NCBI GenBank assembly: GCA_051881355.1
Contig: JBJEPS010000021.1
Location: forward strand, 1 to 24,640
Source: Fimenecus sp051881355
Lineage (GTDB): Bacteria > Bacillota > Clostridia > Oscillospirales > Acutalibacteraceae
Direction: 5' to 3'
DNA: 24,640 nt
Part shown: positions 8,820 to 15,113 of the stretch, piece after piece
Layout: the number at the start of each line of letters is the position of its first letter
Position numbering within the stretch: the first letter of the stretch is position 1
Made by a program: the position numbers and the translations under genes
Notes under the pieces: generated by a model
Told to the model about the DNA's origin: nothing
Database searches by the model: none
What the model saw: only the letters and a program-made list of their open reading frames with translations

Positions 8820-9442
8820 TGGCAACCGTTACCCCCACCAGAATGGAGCTGCAAAAGACCAAAAAGCGTCTTGCAACCGCCACGCGCGGACATAAACTGT
8901 TAAAAGACAAGCAGGACGAAATGGCACGGCAGTTTATGCTGTATATCCGTCGCGACCGTGAGCTACGCCGCGAGATTGAAACCCTTTTGGGCGAAGCGAT
9001 GGGGCAAATGAGCCTTGCCGAAGCCGAAATGGGCACGGCGGCGCTGGAAGAGGCGCTGATGATTTCCGCTGCGGCGAAATCGCCCGATTTAGAAGTGGGC
9101 AACATCATGAGTATGAAAACGCCGCGTATTACCGCCGCCGAAAGCGGTAGCGGCGAAATTGCCTACGGCTTTGCGTTCACTTCAGATAAGCTCGACGACG
9201 CATATCTTGCGGTCAACGCACTGATGCCGAAGCTGTATGAGCTGGCAGCGGTCGAAAAAACCTGTGATATGCTGTCCGACGAAATGGAACGCACGCGCAG
9301 ACGCGTGAACGCCCTCGAATATGTGATGATTCCGCAAATGCAGGCGACGATTAAATACATCACTGCAAAATTAGAGGATAACGAACGCAGCAATACCATT
9401 CGCTTGATGAAAGTCAAGGAGATTATGCACGCTGAGGCGTGA
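8819..9442 (+). CDS. V-type ATPase subunit D (central rotor shaft)
   Basis: This 207-residue protein has the D-subunit pattern of two long antiparallel helices. The N-terminal helix starts with the conserved TPTRMELQKTKKRLATATRG segment and the C-terminal helix includes RTRRRVNALEYVMIP, a family hallmark. With F it forms the shaft that turns inside the A3B3 head. The ATG overlaps the stop of B. It is the last gene of the operon and is followed within 20 bases by a perfect 17-bp terminator stem. Confidence 0.96.
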   Translation: MATVTPTRMELQKTKKRLATATRGHKLLKDKQDEMARQFMLYIRRDRELRREIETLLGEAMGQMSLAEAEMGTAALEEALMISAAAKSPDLEVGNIMSMKTPRITAAESGSGEIAYGFAFTSDKLDDAYLAVNALMPKLYELAAVEKTCDMLSDEMERTRRRVNALEYVMIPQMQATIKYITAKLEDNERSNTIRLMKVKEIMHAEA

Positions 9443-9461
9443 AAAAGACAACACACCATAT

Positions 9462-9497
9462 AAACAGGGCGGAAACCGTGCGGTTTCCGCCCTGTTT
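9462..9497. terminator. Bidirectional terminator between V-ATPase and the membrane-protein pair
   Basis: A perfect 17-bp inverted repeat (AAACAGGGCGGAAACCG and its complement) separated by only two bases, flanked by A-rich and T-rich sequence. It lies between the converging ends of the plus-strand ATPase operon and the minus-strand pair at 9527-11115, so it probably serves both. Confidence 0.85.
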
Positions 9498-9526
9498 AGT
9501 TATCGTTTTCGTTACGGTATGCTGTT

Positions 9527-10204
9527 TTATTTAACCCATTTCAGCTTGAGCATTACAAGTGCACCGGCAATAGAAGCAATGATGGTAACAAAAATCATGG
9601 TGCCAACCGCCATAGTCGGGGCAAATACATAGACCAGCACGCCGACCAAAATGGGGAAAATCGAGATTTTCCAATGCTTTGTAAAATACGAAGCACCCAA
9701 TGCCCCGAACAGCGCGGGAATCACATAGTTAAACGCCGGTGCCAGCACAGAACCGGGCGCAGTGATTTTCTCAATCGAAGGACCGAACGCCAGTACGCCG
9801 ACGGCAATCACCAGTGTTGTCGTAATTGCAGATGCGGCAATGGCAATAGTGGAAATGACCTCGCCTTCCTCACTGGTCGCCCGATACCCCGAACGGTCAA
9901 GTGCACTCAAGGCGCACGGCAGTTTCAGGTTGGTAATGTTCCCGGTTACAAAGCTCAAATAAGTCCCACCGGCGCCGAGCATAGGCGTATAGGTGATGAC
10001 CTCAATAATTGCCGTACTCCAATAAATCGGGATAATCTTTAAAGCGGCGCGCAAAAAGGTATTCCACGCCGGAAATGCGTTATAATACAGCGAGAAGACA
10101 AGCGGCACGGCAAACAGCACACAAAGCGCGCTGACCGACCAAATGCTGCCCCACATATGCATTTTATCAATATAGGTTCTCGGATTTTTCATATCAATCG
10201 CCAT
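9527..10204 (-). CDS. Multi-span membrane protein, partner of the DUF5058 protein
   Basis: I do not firmly recognise this 225-residue protein. It is very hydrophobic, with about five to six membrane segments (first about 19-41). A conserved-looking internal stretch combines GAGGTYLSFVTGN, NLKLPCA and a charged SEEGEV loop (about 77-120), which looks like a transporter substrate region. It follows the DUF5058 gene on the same strand after a 74-base gap, and I believe homologues occur together, so they may form a two-part transporter. No clear ribosome site precedes the ATG at 10204. The in-frame ATG at 10192 (MKNPRTY) is a plausible alternative start, and an AGGAAAGGA tract lies unusually far upstream (about 60 bases). 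Confidence 0.72.
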   Translation of the reverse strand: MAIDMKNPRTYIDKMHMWGSIWSVSALCVLFAVPLVFSLYYNAFPAWNTFLRAALKIIPIYWSTAIIEVITYTPMLGAGGTYLSFVTGNITNLKLPCALSALDRSGYRATSEEGEVISTIAIAASAITTTLVIAVGVLAFGPSIEKITAPGSVLAPAFNYVIPALFGALGASYFTKHWKISIFPILVGVLVYVFAPTMAVGTMIFVTIIASIAGALVMLKLKWVK

Positions 10205-10278
10205 GCGATACAGGCGTCAAACGAAACAGCATGCCAAACTGTTTTTTGCGCCCGATACCGTTCCTTTCCTCGTATTTT

Positions 10279-11115
10279 TTACGTTAAACTGCTCCAAACG
10301 ATTTCACCGTTTTCGTTGTAGGAACGCCACACAAATTCTGTCAATTCGCTCGGCAGTACCTGCGTCAGCAGCACAGCAATGCCCATCGCGCCGAACATGG
10401 CAATCGGTAAAACGAACGGTTCTAATTTAGTCAGATGTTTCTTTTTGCAAAGCAAATCCAGCGCAACGGTAAATACCATCGCCGAGAGCAACACGGCAAT
10501 CGTCATAAACCCTGCGGACGGTCCGTCCTTCTGCACGCCCATAATACTGCGCGCGATAAATGCCGCCATAATGCCGATAAACGCCGCCGCACCCAAAATG
10601 TCACCGACATTGCCGCTGATTTTTTTCTTGGATTTTTCACTGCTTGTCTCTTCTGTACCGTCACCCAAAACCTTATGCATTGCCTTATGTATCCGTTTAC
10701 AAAGGAAGGGCAGCAAGATAAGTGGGAAGCAAGAGCCGACTGTCATTGCCCATGCGACGGTGGAAAATTCGGTTTCGCTCAAATTGGAATTGGACATCGA
10801 CGTACCGAGTGCTTCAAGCGCCGCCTCCGCCGCCACGGTTTCATATGCCAAATTGCCGATAACGGACAGGCGAATCCACGGTAAGACATAGCCCAAAGCC
10901 GACGCCAGTGCCAACACCGTTGCCAAAATGGAAATCGCCGGTGCCACCGAAAACAAGGCGCTGGATATCACTGTTTGTTTCATTTTTGCGGTTTCAATAC
11001 CCAATTCCTTGCCGCGTTTCCAAGCCTTTGCAAGAAAGAATAGGGACTGCGCTGTCACAAACACGACCACCATAGCCGCAAGCGCATACATAATCCCGCT
11101 GTTTTTAAAGTCCAT
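10279..11115 (-). CDS. DUF5058 family membrane protein
   Basis: A 278-residue protein with about six membrane segments, resembling the DUF5058 family. The N-terminus has one helix carrying VVVFVTAQSLFFLAKAW, followed by the pattern SALFSVAPAISILATVLALA and the segment IRLSVIGNLAYETVAAEAAL. A charged cytoplasmic linker (EETSSEKSKKK) sits near the middle. The start is moved from the longest ATG (11148) to ATG 11115, because GGAGG lies eight bases before it and none precedes 11148. Its own promoter is at 11181-11209, with a 7-bp stem-loop in the leader. The function is not established. Together with the downstream membrane protein it may move an organic anion, amino acid or peptide, but that is inference. 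Confidence 0.8.
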   Translation of the reverse strand: MDFKNSGIMYALAAMVVVFVTAQSLFFLAKAWKRGKELGIETAKMKQTVISSALFSVAPAISILATVLALASALGYVLPWIRLSVIGNLAYETVAAEAALEALGTSMSNSNLSETEFSTVAWAMTVGSCFPLILLPFLCKRIHKAMHKVLGDGTEETSSEKSKKKISGNVGDILGAAAFIGIMAAFIARSIMGVQKDGPSAGFMTIAVLLSAMVFTVALDLLCKKKHLTKLEPFVLPIAMFGAMGIAVLLTQVLPSELTEFVWRSYNENGEIVWSSLT

Positions 11116-11143
11116 TTTTGAACCTCCCTTTCGGAATAGAAAA

Positions 11144-11168
11144 GGCACGGATAAAGGAACGCCGTGCC
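11144..11168 (-). promoter_or_regulatory. 5' leader stem-loop of the DUF5058 operon
   Basis: GGCACGG (11144-11150) and CCGTGCC (11162-11168) form a perfect 7-bp stem around an 11-base loop. It lies a few bases after the expected transcription start and about 30 bases before the start codon. It could stabilise the 5' end or bind a regulator. There is no T-tract, so it is not a simple attenuator. Confidence 0.4.
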
Positions 11169-11180
11169 CGTAATATCAAG

Positions 11181-11209
11181 AATATATCATATTTTTTCAA
11201 AAAATACAA
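11181..11209 (-). promoter_or_regulatory. SigA-type promoter of the DUF5058 pair
   Basis: On the minus strand a -35 box TTGTAT (11209-11204), a 17-base spacer and a -10 box TATATT (11186-11181). It reads into the DUF5058 gene. Confidence 0.6.
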
Positions 11210-11224
11210 TATTTCTTTTTGAAA

Positions 11225-11440
11225 TCATCGGTTTCGAATCGGATTGTCCGTCAGTCCCAACAGATAATCCACGGAAACCGCATAAAAATCGGACAGTCGA
11301 ATTAACACTTCGGTCGGGATATCGCGTTTCCCGTTTTCATACAAGGAATAGCAAACCTGTGTACAATTCAGCGTTTCTGCGATGTCCTTTTGCAAAAGGT
11401 CTCTGTCCTCACGCAGGTCGCGCAATCTTTTATACATCAT
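11225..11440 (-). CDS. XRE-family HTH transcriptional regulator
   Basis: This 71-residue protein consists almost only of a Cro/C1-type helix-turn-helix domain. The pattern is RLRDLREDRDLLQKDIAE, then LNCTQVCYSLYENGKRDI for the recognition region, then LIRLSDFYAVSVDYLLGLTD, the standard end of the fold. Such short regulators are usually dimeric repressors of a neighbouring promoter. GAGGTG lies seven bases before the ATG. An extended -10 box (TGCCATAAT on the minus strand, 11469-11461) could start its transcript. The natural target is the palindrome that overlaps the divergent promoter at 11487-11515. Confidence 0.9.
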   Translation of the reverse strand: MMYKRLRDLREDRDLLQKDIAETLNCTQVCYSLYENGKRDIPTEVLIRLSDFYAVSVDYLLGLTDNPIRNR

Positions 11441-11486
11441 CTGTTTTCACCTCATAAGCATTATGGCATAAAACAAAATGATATAT

Positions 11487-11515
11487 TGACAGATATAACA
11501 AATTGTTATATACTG
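11487..11515 (+). promoter_or_regulatory. Consensus promoter divergent from the XRE gene
   Basis: TTGACA (11487-11492), 17 bases, TATACT (11510-11515). It points away from the XRE regulator into a region with no conventional gene. It drives the transcript that holds the 38-residue ORF at 11563. Confidence 0.75.
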
Positions 11516-11518
11516 TCT
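11489..11518. promoter_or_regulatory. Palindromic operator, probable XRE binding site
   Basis: GACAGATATAACAA and TTGTTATATACTGTC are inverted around a central A at 11503, with one bulged A at 11513. The palindrome covers nearly the whole divergent promoter from inside the -35 box to beyond the -10 box. That is the classic geometry for repression by a small HTH dimer. Confidence 0.6.
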
Positions 11519-11562
11519 GTAATTCGCAGAATTTATCCCTAACGGTTAGAGAAGGAGTCAAC

Positions 11563-11679
11563 ATGAAAAATATTGCTTATTTTCGATGCAAAGGTATCTG
11601 TATTATGGCATATACCGGCGGTGGATATATAGAGTTCCGCCGTCGTAACTTTCGCCGTATTTTCAGGCGGCGGTTTTAA
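11563..11679 (+). CDS. Small ORF under the XRE-divergent promoter
   Basis: A 38-residue frame begins at ATG 11563, five bases after GAAGGAG (11551-11557), about 40 bases downstream of a consensus promoter. The peptide begins MKNIAYFRCKGICIMAY and ends in a very basic tail (FRRRNFRRIFRRRF). I do not recognise it. The last 14 codons overlap a GC-rich hairpin (CCGCCG 11637-11642 / CGGCGG 11668-11673, then TTTT), so the arginine-rich tail may only be a terminator read in frame. It may be a real small protein, a leader, or part of a small RNA. Confidence 0.4.
   Translation: MKNIAYFRCKGICIMAYTGGGYIEFRRRNFRRIFRRRF
11637..11677 (+). terminator. Possible terminator of the short XRE-divergent transcript
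   Basis: CCGCCG and GGCGG arms enclose about 25 bases and are followed by TTTT. If it works, the divergent promoter makes a transcript of about 155-160 bases. The long loop and short T-run make it weaker than the other terminators in this window. Confidence 0.4.
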
Positions 11680-11780
11680 GCGTGCATTTCGGTTTGGTGA
11701 AAATCTGCGGAACAACACTAAGGTTGTTCCATACGGGTTGGATGCAGAATTGCAGGGGTGGGTCTGCGTGCCCGCCCGTT
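11680..11780. other. Non-coding stretch with one short hairpin
   Basis: No convincing gene. A perfect 8-bp hairpin GGAACAAC (11709-11716) / GTTGTTCC (11723-11730) lacks a T-tract. The sequence CCCGCCCG before the MITE-like repeat resembles dispersed intergenic GC blocks common in related genomes. Confidence 0.35.
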
Positions 11781-11868
11781 TGTCATTTTGAGGTAATTGC
11801 CGAAGAATTTCTTTTCGATACATTTGATTTTGTGCGATTTAAGATGCTTCACTTCGTTTAGAATGACA
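11781..11868. repeat. MITE-like interspersed repeat
   Basis: An 88-bp segment begins TGTCATTTTGAG and ends TTAGAATGACA, so its ends form imperfect inverted repeats built on TGTCATT. The inner part has CGAAGAATTTC near one end and AAGATGCTTCACTTCG near the other. From memory, elements with GTCATTCTGAG ends and an AAGAATC core are widespread between genes in Clostridia. No transposase is present and no target-site duplication is obvious. Only one copy occurs in this window. Confidence 0.5.
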
Positions 11869-11910
11869 TATTTCCTGCGCTTTTGCACAACAAAAACGCC
11901 GCAAACGAAC

Positions 11911-11939
11911 AAGCGCACACCTTGCGGTGTGCGCTTTTT
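11911..11939. terminator. Strong hairpin terminator
   Basis: AAGCGCACACC and its perfect complement form an 11-bp stem with a TTGC loop. The T-run follows on the plus strand, and a weaker TTGTTC tail follows on the minus strand, where it could also end the zinc-ribbon transcript. Confidence 0.75.
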
Positions 11940-11974
11940 GCATAATCTATTGAAATTGAAAAGAATTTAATAAT

Positions 11975-12256
11975 TTATGCCTGTTCTTCCTTCATCTTTG
12001 CAAAGCATTCGCTGCAATACACCGGACGATCGTCACGGGGTTGGAACGGTACGCGTGCTTCGCCGCCGCAAGCAGCGCAGGTCGCGGTGAACATTTCTCT
12101 TTCCCCTCTCGCTGCGTTCTTTCTGGCATCACGGCAGGGCTTGCAGCGCTGGGGCTCATTTACAAAGCCCTTTTCGGCGTAAAATTCCTGCTCGCCTGCG
12201 GTAAACACAAATTCTTTCCCGCAATCCTTGCAGATGATGGTCTTGTCTTCGTACAT
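11975..12256 (-). CDS. Zinc-ribbon protein with CxxC-x17-CxxC domain
   Basis: This 93-residue protein has two metal-binding units. The N-terminal half has CKDCGKEF and RCKPCRDARK (residues about 9-46), a probable zinc ribbon found in many small Firmicute proteins. The C-terminal half has CAAC and CSEC separated by exactly 17 residues, matching the CxxC-x17-CxxC domain. A GAGGTAGC site precedes the ATG at 12256. The role is unknown; such proteins are thought to bind nucleic acid or act as small redox/zinc proteins. It lies downstream of the SigH-like gene on the same strand, separated by 115 bases with no clear terminator, so co-transcription is possible. Confidence 0.88.
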   Translation of the reverse strand: MYEDKTIICKDCGKEFVFTAGEQEFYAEKGFVNEPQRCKPCRDARKNAARGEREMFTATCAACGGEARVPFQPRDDRPVYCSECFAKMKEEQA

Positions 12257-12371
12257 TTTGCTACCTCGCTTGAAAAATATTTTTACCCCGAGCGGGCTTG
12301 CACCGCTGCATACTGTCCATGCTCTCCTTGCTGAGAAAGGGCTTATTTATGATATTTTGCCGAAAAGAGTC

Positions 12372-12944
12372 TTAAGCCCAGTCCCCTTTCAGCTTGTGGC
12401 GAACCCTTTGCAGTGCATTGTCAACAGATTTTGGCGTTTTGCCGAGACGCTCGGCGATTTCCCGATAAGAAAGACCGCTCAAAAACAGGTACAGCACCGT
12501 GCGTTCGTTGAAAGACAGTTTTGTGTCCACACGGCGCAACAGAGTTTCACATTCCTCCCGCAGGTCTCCGTATGCCTCCACCGTTAATGCGGAGACAGGC
12601 AGGTCCGCGTCCAGCGGAACCATATCCTGCGAGCGCACGCTTTTACCACCGCTAACCTTTCGCAGCACCGAAATCATGCGGTTGCGAATACAAACACCCG
12701 CATAGGTTCCAAAGGAGGCTTCCGCGCCGATTTGATAGGTATGCACTGCCGAAAGCAATGCGAGCAGTCCCTCTTGCACAAGGTCTTCCGCATCTAAATC
12801 CGCACAGGCATAGGCGGCTGCGCGGGCGCGAATGGCGGGCAGCATCGCCGCTGCCAAACGGGCAAAAGCGGTATCATCTCCCTGCCGCGCAGAAAGCACC
12901 AACTCGTCCAACGAGGTGTCGGTTTGGTTCGATTGTTCCGACAA
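12372..12944 (-). CDS. SigH-like sigma-70 family RNA polymerase sigma factor
   Basis: A 190-residue sigma factor. Region 2 contains AEDLVQEGLLALLSAVHTY and the -10 recognition stretch ASFGTYAGVCIRNRMISVL. Region 4 has the helix-turn-helix LSYREIAERLGKTPKSVDNALQRVRHKL, whose KS-DNALQRV end closely matches Bacillus SigH. I choose TTG 12944 as start, since GAGGTG lies six bases before it. The longest frame (from 13055) would read through the promoter. A clear promoter with a palindromic -10 box lies upstream. In spore formers SigH controls entry into sporulation and competence; here it could be SigH or a related paralogue. Confidence 0.88.
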   Translation of the reverse strand: MSEQSNQTDTSLDELVLSARQGDDTAFARLAAAMLPAIRARAAAYACADLDAEDLVQEGLLALLSAVHTYQIGAEASFGTYAGVCIRNRMISVLRKVSGGKSVRSQDMVPLDADLPVSALTVEAYGDLREECETLLRRVDTKLSFNERTVLYLFLSGLSYREIAERLGKTPKSVDNALQRVRHKLKGDWA

Positions 12945-12973
12945 ATCGGTCACCTCACAAATGGGAATAAAGC

Positions 12974-12991
12974 GTACAATATATATTGTAC
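12974..12991. promoter_or_regulatory. Perfect 18-bp palindrome over the sigma-gene -10 box
   Basis: GTACAATATATATTGTAC is its own reverse complement and includes the -10 hexamer TACAAT. Being AT-rich it may be partly chance, but a perfect 18-bp palindrome exactly on a promoter suggests an operator for a dimeric regulator. Confidence 0.45.
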
Positions 12992-13012
12992 CATAAAAAC
13001 CGTTTTTGTCAA
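12985..13012 (-). promoter_or_regulatory. SigA-type promoter of the SigH-like gene
   Basis: On the minus strand TTGACA (13012-13007), a 16-base spacer and TACAAT (12990-12985). It is about 40 bases upstream of the chosen TTG start at 12944. Confidence 0.7.
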
Positions 13013-13069
13013 TAAATTTTTTGTATAAACTGTATAAAAAGGAAAATTGTGGCACTTTCCCGCCAAAAT

Positions 13070-13111
13070 GTGCGCGTACTGTCGGGAAAGCAAAGCCGAC
13101 AGTATGCGCAC
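13070..13111. terminator. Long hairpin after phosphoglucomutase and the small peptide
   Basis: A 16-bp stem (GTGCGCGTACTGTCGG / CCGACAGTATGCGCAC, one G-T wobble) around a 10-base loop. It lies downstream of the minus-strand phosphoglucomutase and small ORF and upstream of the sigma promoter. It probably insulates the two units. The T-tract on the minus strand (ATTTTGG) is weak. Confidence 0.6.
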
Positions 13112-13121
13112 TTCTCCGTGC

Positions 13122-13226
13122 TTAAAAATTCCCGAGCACGCTCGCAAGCACCGTCACCGTACCGCCAAGCATCAGCACCGCCAGCACTACGGCAATCACG
13201 CGAACGGCAACTTTACTGTTCATCAT
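13122..13226 (-). CDS. 34-residue single-span membrane peptide
   Basis: A tiny frame encodes a peptide starting MMNSKVAVRVIAVVLAVL. It has a short basic N-terminus, one continuous hydrophobic span (about residues 6-30) and a short GNF end. A GAAAGGAAG ribosome site lies about ten bases before the first of two adjacent ATGs. It starts 17 bases after the phosphoglucomutase stop and ends before the shared hairpin, so it is probably the last cistron of that operon. Its length and layout resemble Prli42 (DUF4044), a small stressosome-linked membrane protein of Firmicutes, but the sequence match is weak. Confidence 0.5.
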   Translation of the reverse strand: MMNSKVAVRVIAVVLAVLMLGGTVTVLASVLGNF

Positions 13227-13243
13227 TTTGAAAAATCTTCCTT

Positions 13244-14962
13244 TCAGATGCCGAGGCGTTTTTCCATATCTGCGGCAATATCGTCGGTTTTTGCCTGTGC
13301 GGTTTCGCGCGTATCGCTGACCGCCGTAATGTAAATCTTAATTTTCGGCTCCGTGCCGGACGGGCGTACAATCACGCTGTGGGCGCCCTCCAAATGATAT
13401 TGGAGCACATTGGATTTCGGCAAATCGACTGTGGTTTCACCGCCGTTTTTCAAATCCTTGCAGACGCTCGCTTTGTAGTCGGTAATGCTTGCGACCACCT
13501 CGCCGGCGATTTCTTTCGGTGGGTTTTCGCGAAGCGCGTTCATCATATCCGCCATTTTCTGCATACCTGCCGCGCCCTCGAAATTGAAGTTCAAAAGCGT
13601 GTTTAAATACAGTCCGTACTTCTTATAAATGCTCTGCATAAAGTCATACAGGCTCATACCCTTTGCCTTGTAATATGCCGCCATTTCGCAAATGAGCATG
13701 GAGGCGACCACCGCGTCCTTATCGCGGCAATGCGCGCCGCGCAAATAGCCGTAGGATTCCTCCATACCGATAATATAGCGGTCGGTTTCGCCTTTTTCTT
13801 CGAGCTTGGTGACCAATTCACCGATATACTTAAAGCCTGTCAGCAAATCGGCGGTTTCGGCACCGTAGCTTTCGGCGATTTTTGCCACCAAACGCGAGGT
13901 GACGATGGTTTTTACGACAATTGGATTTTTCGGTAATTTTCCCTGTTCCGAAAGCGACGAAAGCAGATACTCCGTCAGCATGGCGCCGACTTCGTTGCCA
14001 CTCATCAGCTTATATTCGCCGTTGTCAAGCACCGCGATACCCACACGGTCACAGTCAGGGTCGGTGGCAAGCAGTAAATCCGCTTTGTTGGTTTCGGAAA
14101 GCGCAATTGCGCGTTCAAATGCCTGCCGAATTTCGGGGTTCGGATACGGGCAGGTCGGGAAATTGCCGTCGGGCAATTCCTGTTCGGGCACAACGGTGAC
14201 GTCACGAATGCCGATGCGCTTTAAAATTTCGCGCACATGGAGATTGCCCGTCCCGTTAAGCGGCGTGTAAATCACGGACAAGTCCGAGGTTTTGCACACT
14301 TCTGGGTTGACCTGCGCTTTTAAGACTTCTTCGTAAAAGCCCTCAAACACATCGCGTTCGATATAACGGATTTTTCCCTCTGCCAGCGCTTCGTCAAAAT
14401 CCATAGTCTTGACGCCCGTAAACATATCGACTTTTTGAATATAGGCGTAAGTCTTTGCCGCCGCATCATCGGTCATTTGATAGCCGTTGGGGTCATAGCA
14501 TTTATAGCCGTTGTATTTCGAGGGGTTGTGGCTGGCGGTGATGATAATACCCGAACTGCAATGCAACGCACGCACCGCGTAGGAAAGCATTGGGGTGGGC
14601 ACAAGCTCAGGATACAAATACACCTGCACGCCGTTTGCCGCCAACACACACGCCGCCGAACGCGCAAACACATCGGATTTAATGCGCGAATCGTAGGCAA
14701 TGGCAATCGACGGGTTTTCAAAATCCTCGTTCAAATAATCGGCAAGCCCCTGCGTTGCCTGATTGACCGTGTATATATTCATACGGTTTGTGCCCGCGCC
14801 GATTACACCGCGCAAGCCCGCCGTACCAAATTCAAGATTTTTGTAGAAACGGTCGAGGATTTCGTCCTCGTTTCCTTTTACGCTTTCAAGTTCCGGCAAT
14901 AAGTCTGCGTCCGCCGTTGCTTTTTCACACCAAAGTGCATATAAGCTATGAATGTCATTCAT
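13244..14962 (-). CDS. Phospho-sugar mutase (alpha-phosphoglucomutase type)
   Basis: This 572-residue enzyme interconverts hexose 1- and 6-phosphates, most likely glucose phosphates, for glycogen, cell wall and polysaccharide precursors. All four domain signatures are visible: the phosphoserine loop TASHNP (142-147, Ser144), the Mg-binding DPDCDRVG (301-308), the sugar-specificity loop GMEESYGY (399-406) and the phosphate-binding RPSGTEPK (533-540). The Glu-Glu-Ser specificity loop is the form seen in phosphoglucomutases of the PgcA type. GGAGG lies seven bases before the ATG. Promoter TTGCAC-N17-TATAAT is at 15010-15038, back to back with the promoter of the ATPase gene at 15114. Confidence 0.95.
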   Translation of the reverse strand: MNDIHSLYALWCEKATADADLLPELESVKGNEDEILDRFYKNLEFGTAGLRGVIGAGTNRMNIYTVNQATQGLADYLNEDFENPSIAIAYDSRIKSDVFARSAACVLAANGVQVYLYPELVPTPMLSYAVRALHCSSGIIITASHNPSKYNGYKCYDPNGYQMTDDAAAKTYAYIQKVDMFTGVKTMDFDEALAEGKIRYIERDVFEGFYEEVLKAQVNPEVCKTSDLSVIYTPLNGTGNLHVREILKRIGIRDVTVVPEQELPDGNFPTCPYPNPEIRQAFERAIALSETNKADLLLATDPDCDRVGIAVLDNGEYKLMSGNEVGAMLTEYLLSSLSEQGKLPKNPIVVKTIVTSRLVAKIAESYGAETADLLTGFKYIGELVTKLEEKGETDRYIIGMEESYGYLRGAHCRDKDAVVASMLICEMAAYYKAKGMSLYDFMQSIYKKYGLYLNTLLNFNFEGAAGMQKMADMMNALRENPPKEIAGEVVASITDYKASVCKDLKNGGETTVDLPKSNVLQYHLEGAHSVIVRPSGTEPKIKIYITAVSDTRETAQAKTDDIAADMEKRLGI

Positions 14963-15009
14963 TGAAAAACCTCCAGCATATCATATTCTGATAAATTATA
15001 TATATTAGA

Positions 15010-15038
15010 ATTATACTACAAAACCGCGCATAGTGCAA
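15010..15038 (-). promoter_or_regulatory. SigA-type promoter of phosphoglucomutase
   Basis: On the minus strand TTGCAC (15038-15033), 17 bases, TATAAT (15015-15010). Confidence 0.75.
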
Positions 15039-15052
15039 TCAAAAACTGTCGA

Positions 15053-15081
15053 TTGCAGGAATTCTAAGAATATGATAGAAT
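15053..15081 (+). promoter_or_regulatory. SigA-type promoter of the YifB/ComM gene
   Basis: TTGCAG (15053-15058), 17 bases, TAGAAT (15076-15081). Its -35 box mirrors that of the divergent phosphoglucomutase promoter: TGCAATC (15034-15040) and GATTGCA (15051-15057) are inverted around ten bases. Confidence 0.65.
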
Positions 15082-15113
15082 TAAAATAGAAAACTGTGCA
15101 CAGGGGTGGTTTT

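Noticed and set aside
8461..9108. Minus-strand frame of 215 codons.
   Set aside because: It spans the B-D junction in antisense; both plus-strand genes are certain.
12257..12371. Possible riboswitch or T-box between the sigma factor and zinc-ribbon genes.
   Set aside because: I could find only a 4-bp CCCG/CGGG hairpin and no T-box or known riboswitch core.
13899..14902. Plus-strand frames of 123 and 155 codons within phosphoglucomutase.
   Set aside because: Antisense shadows of a gene with all four catalytic motifs.
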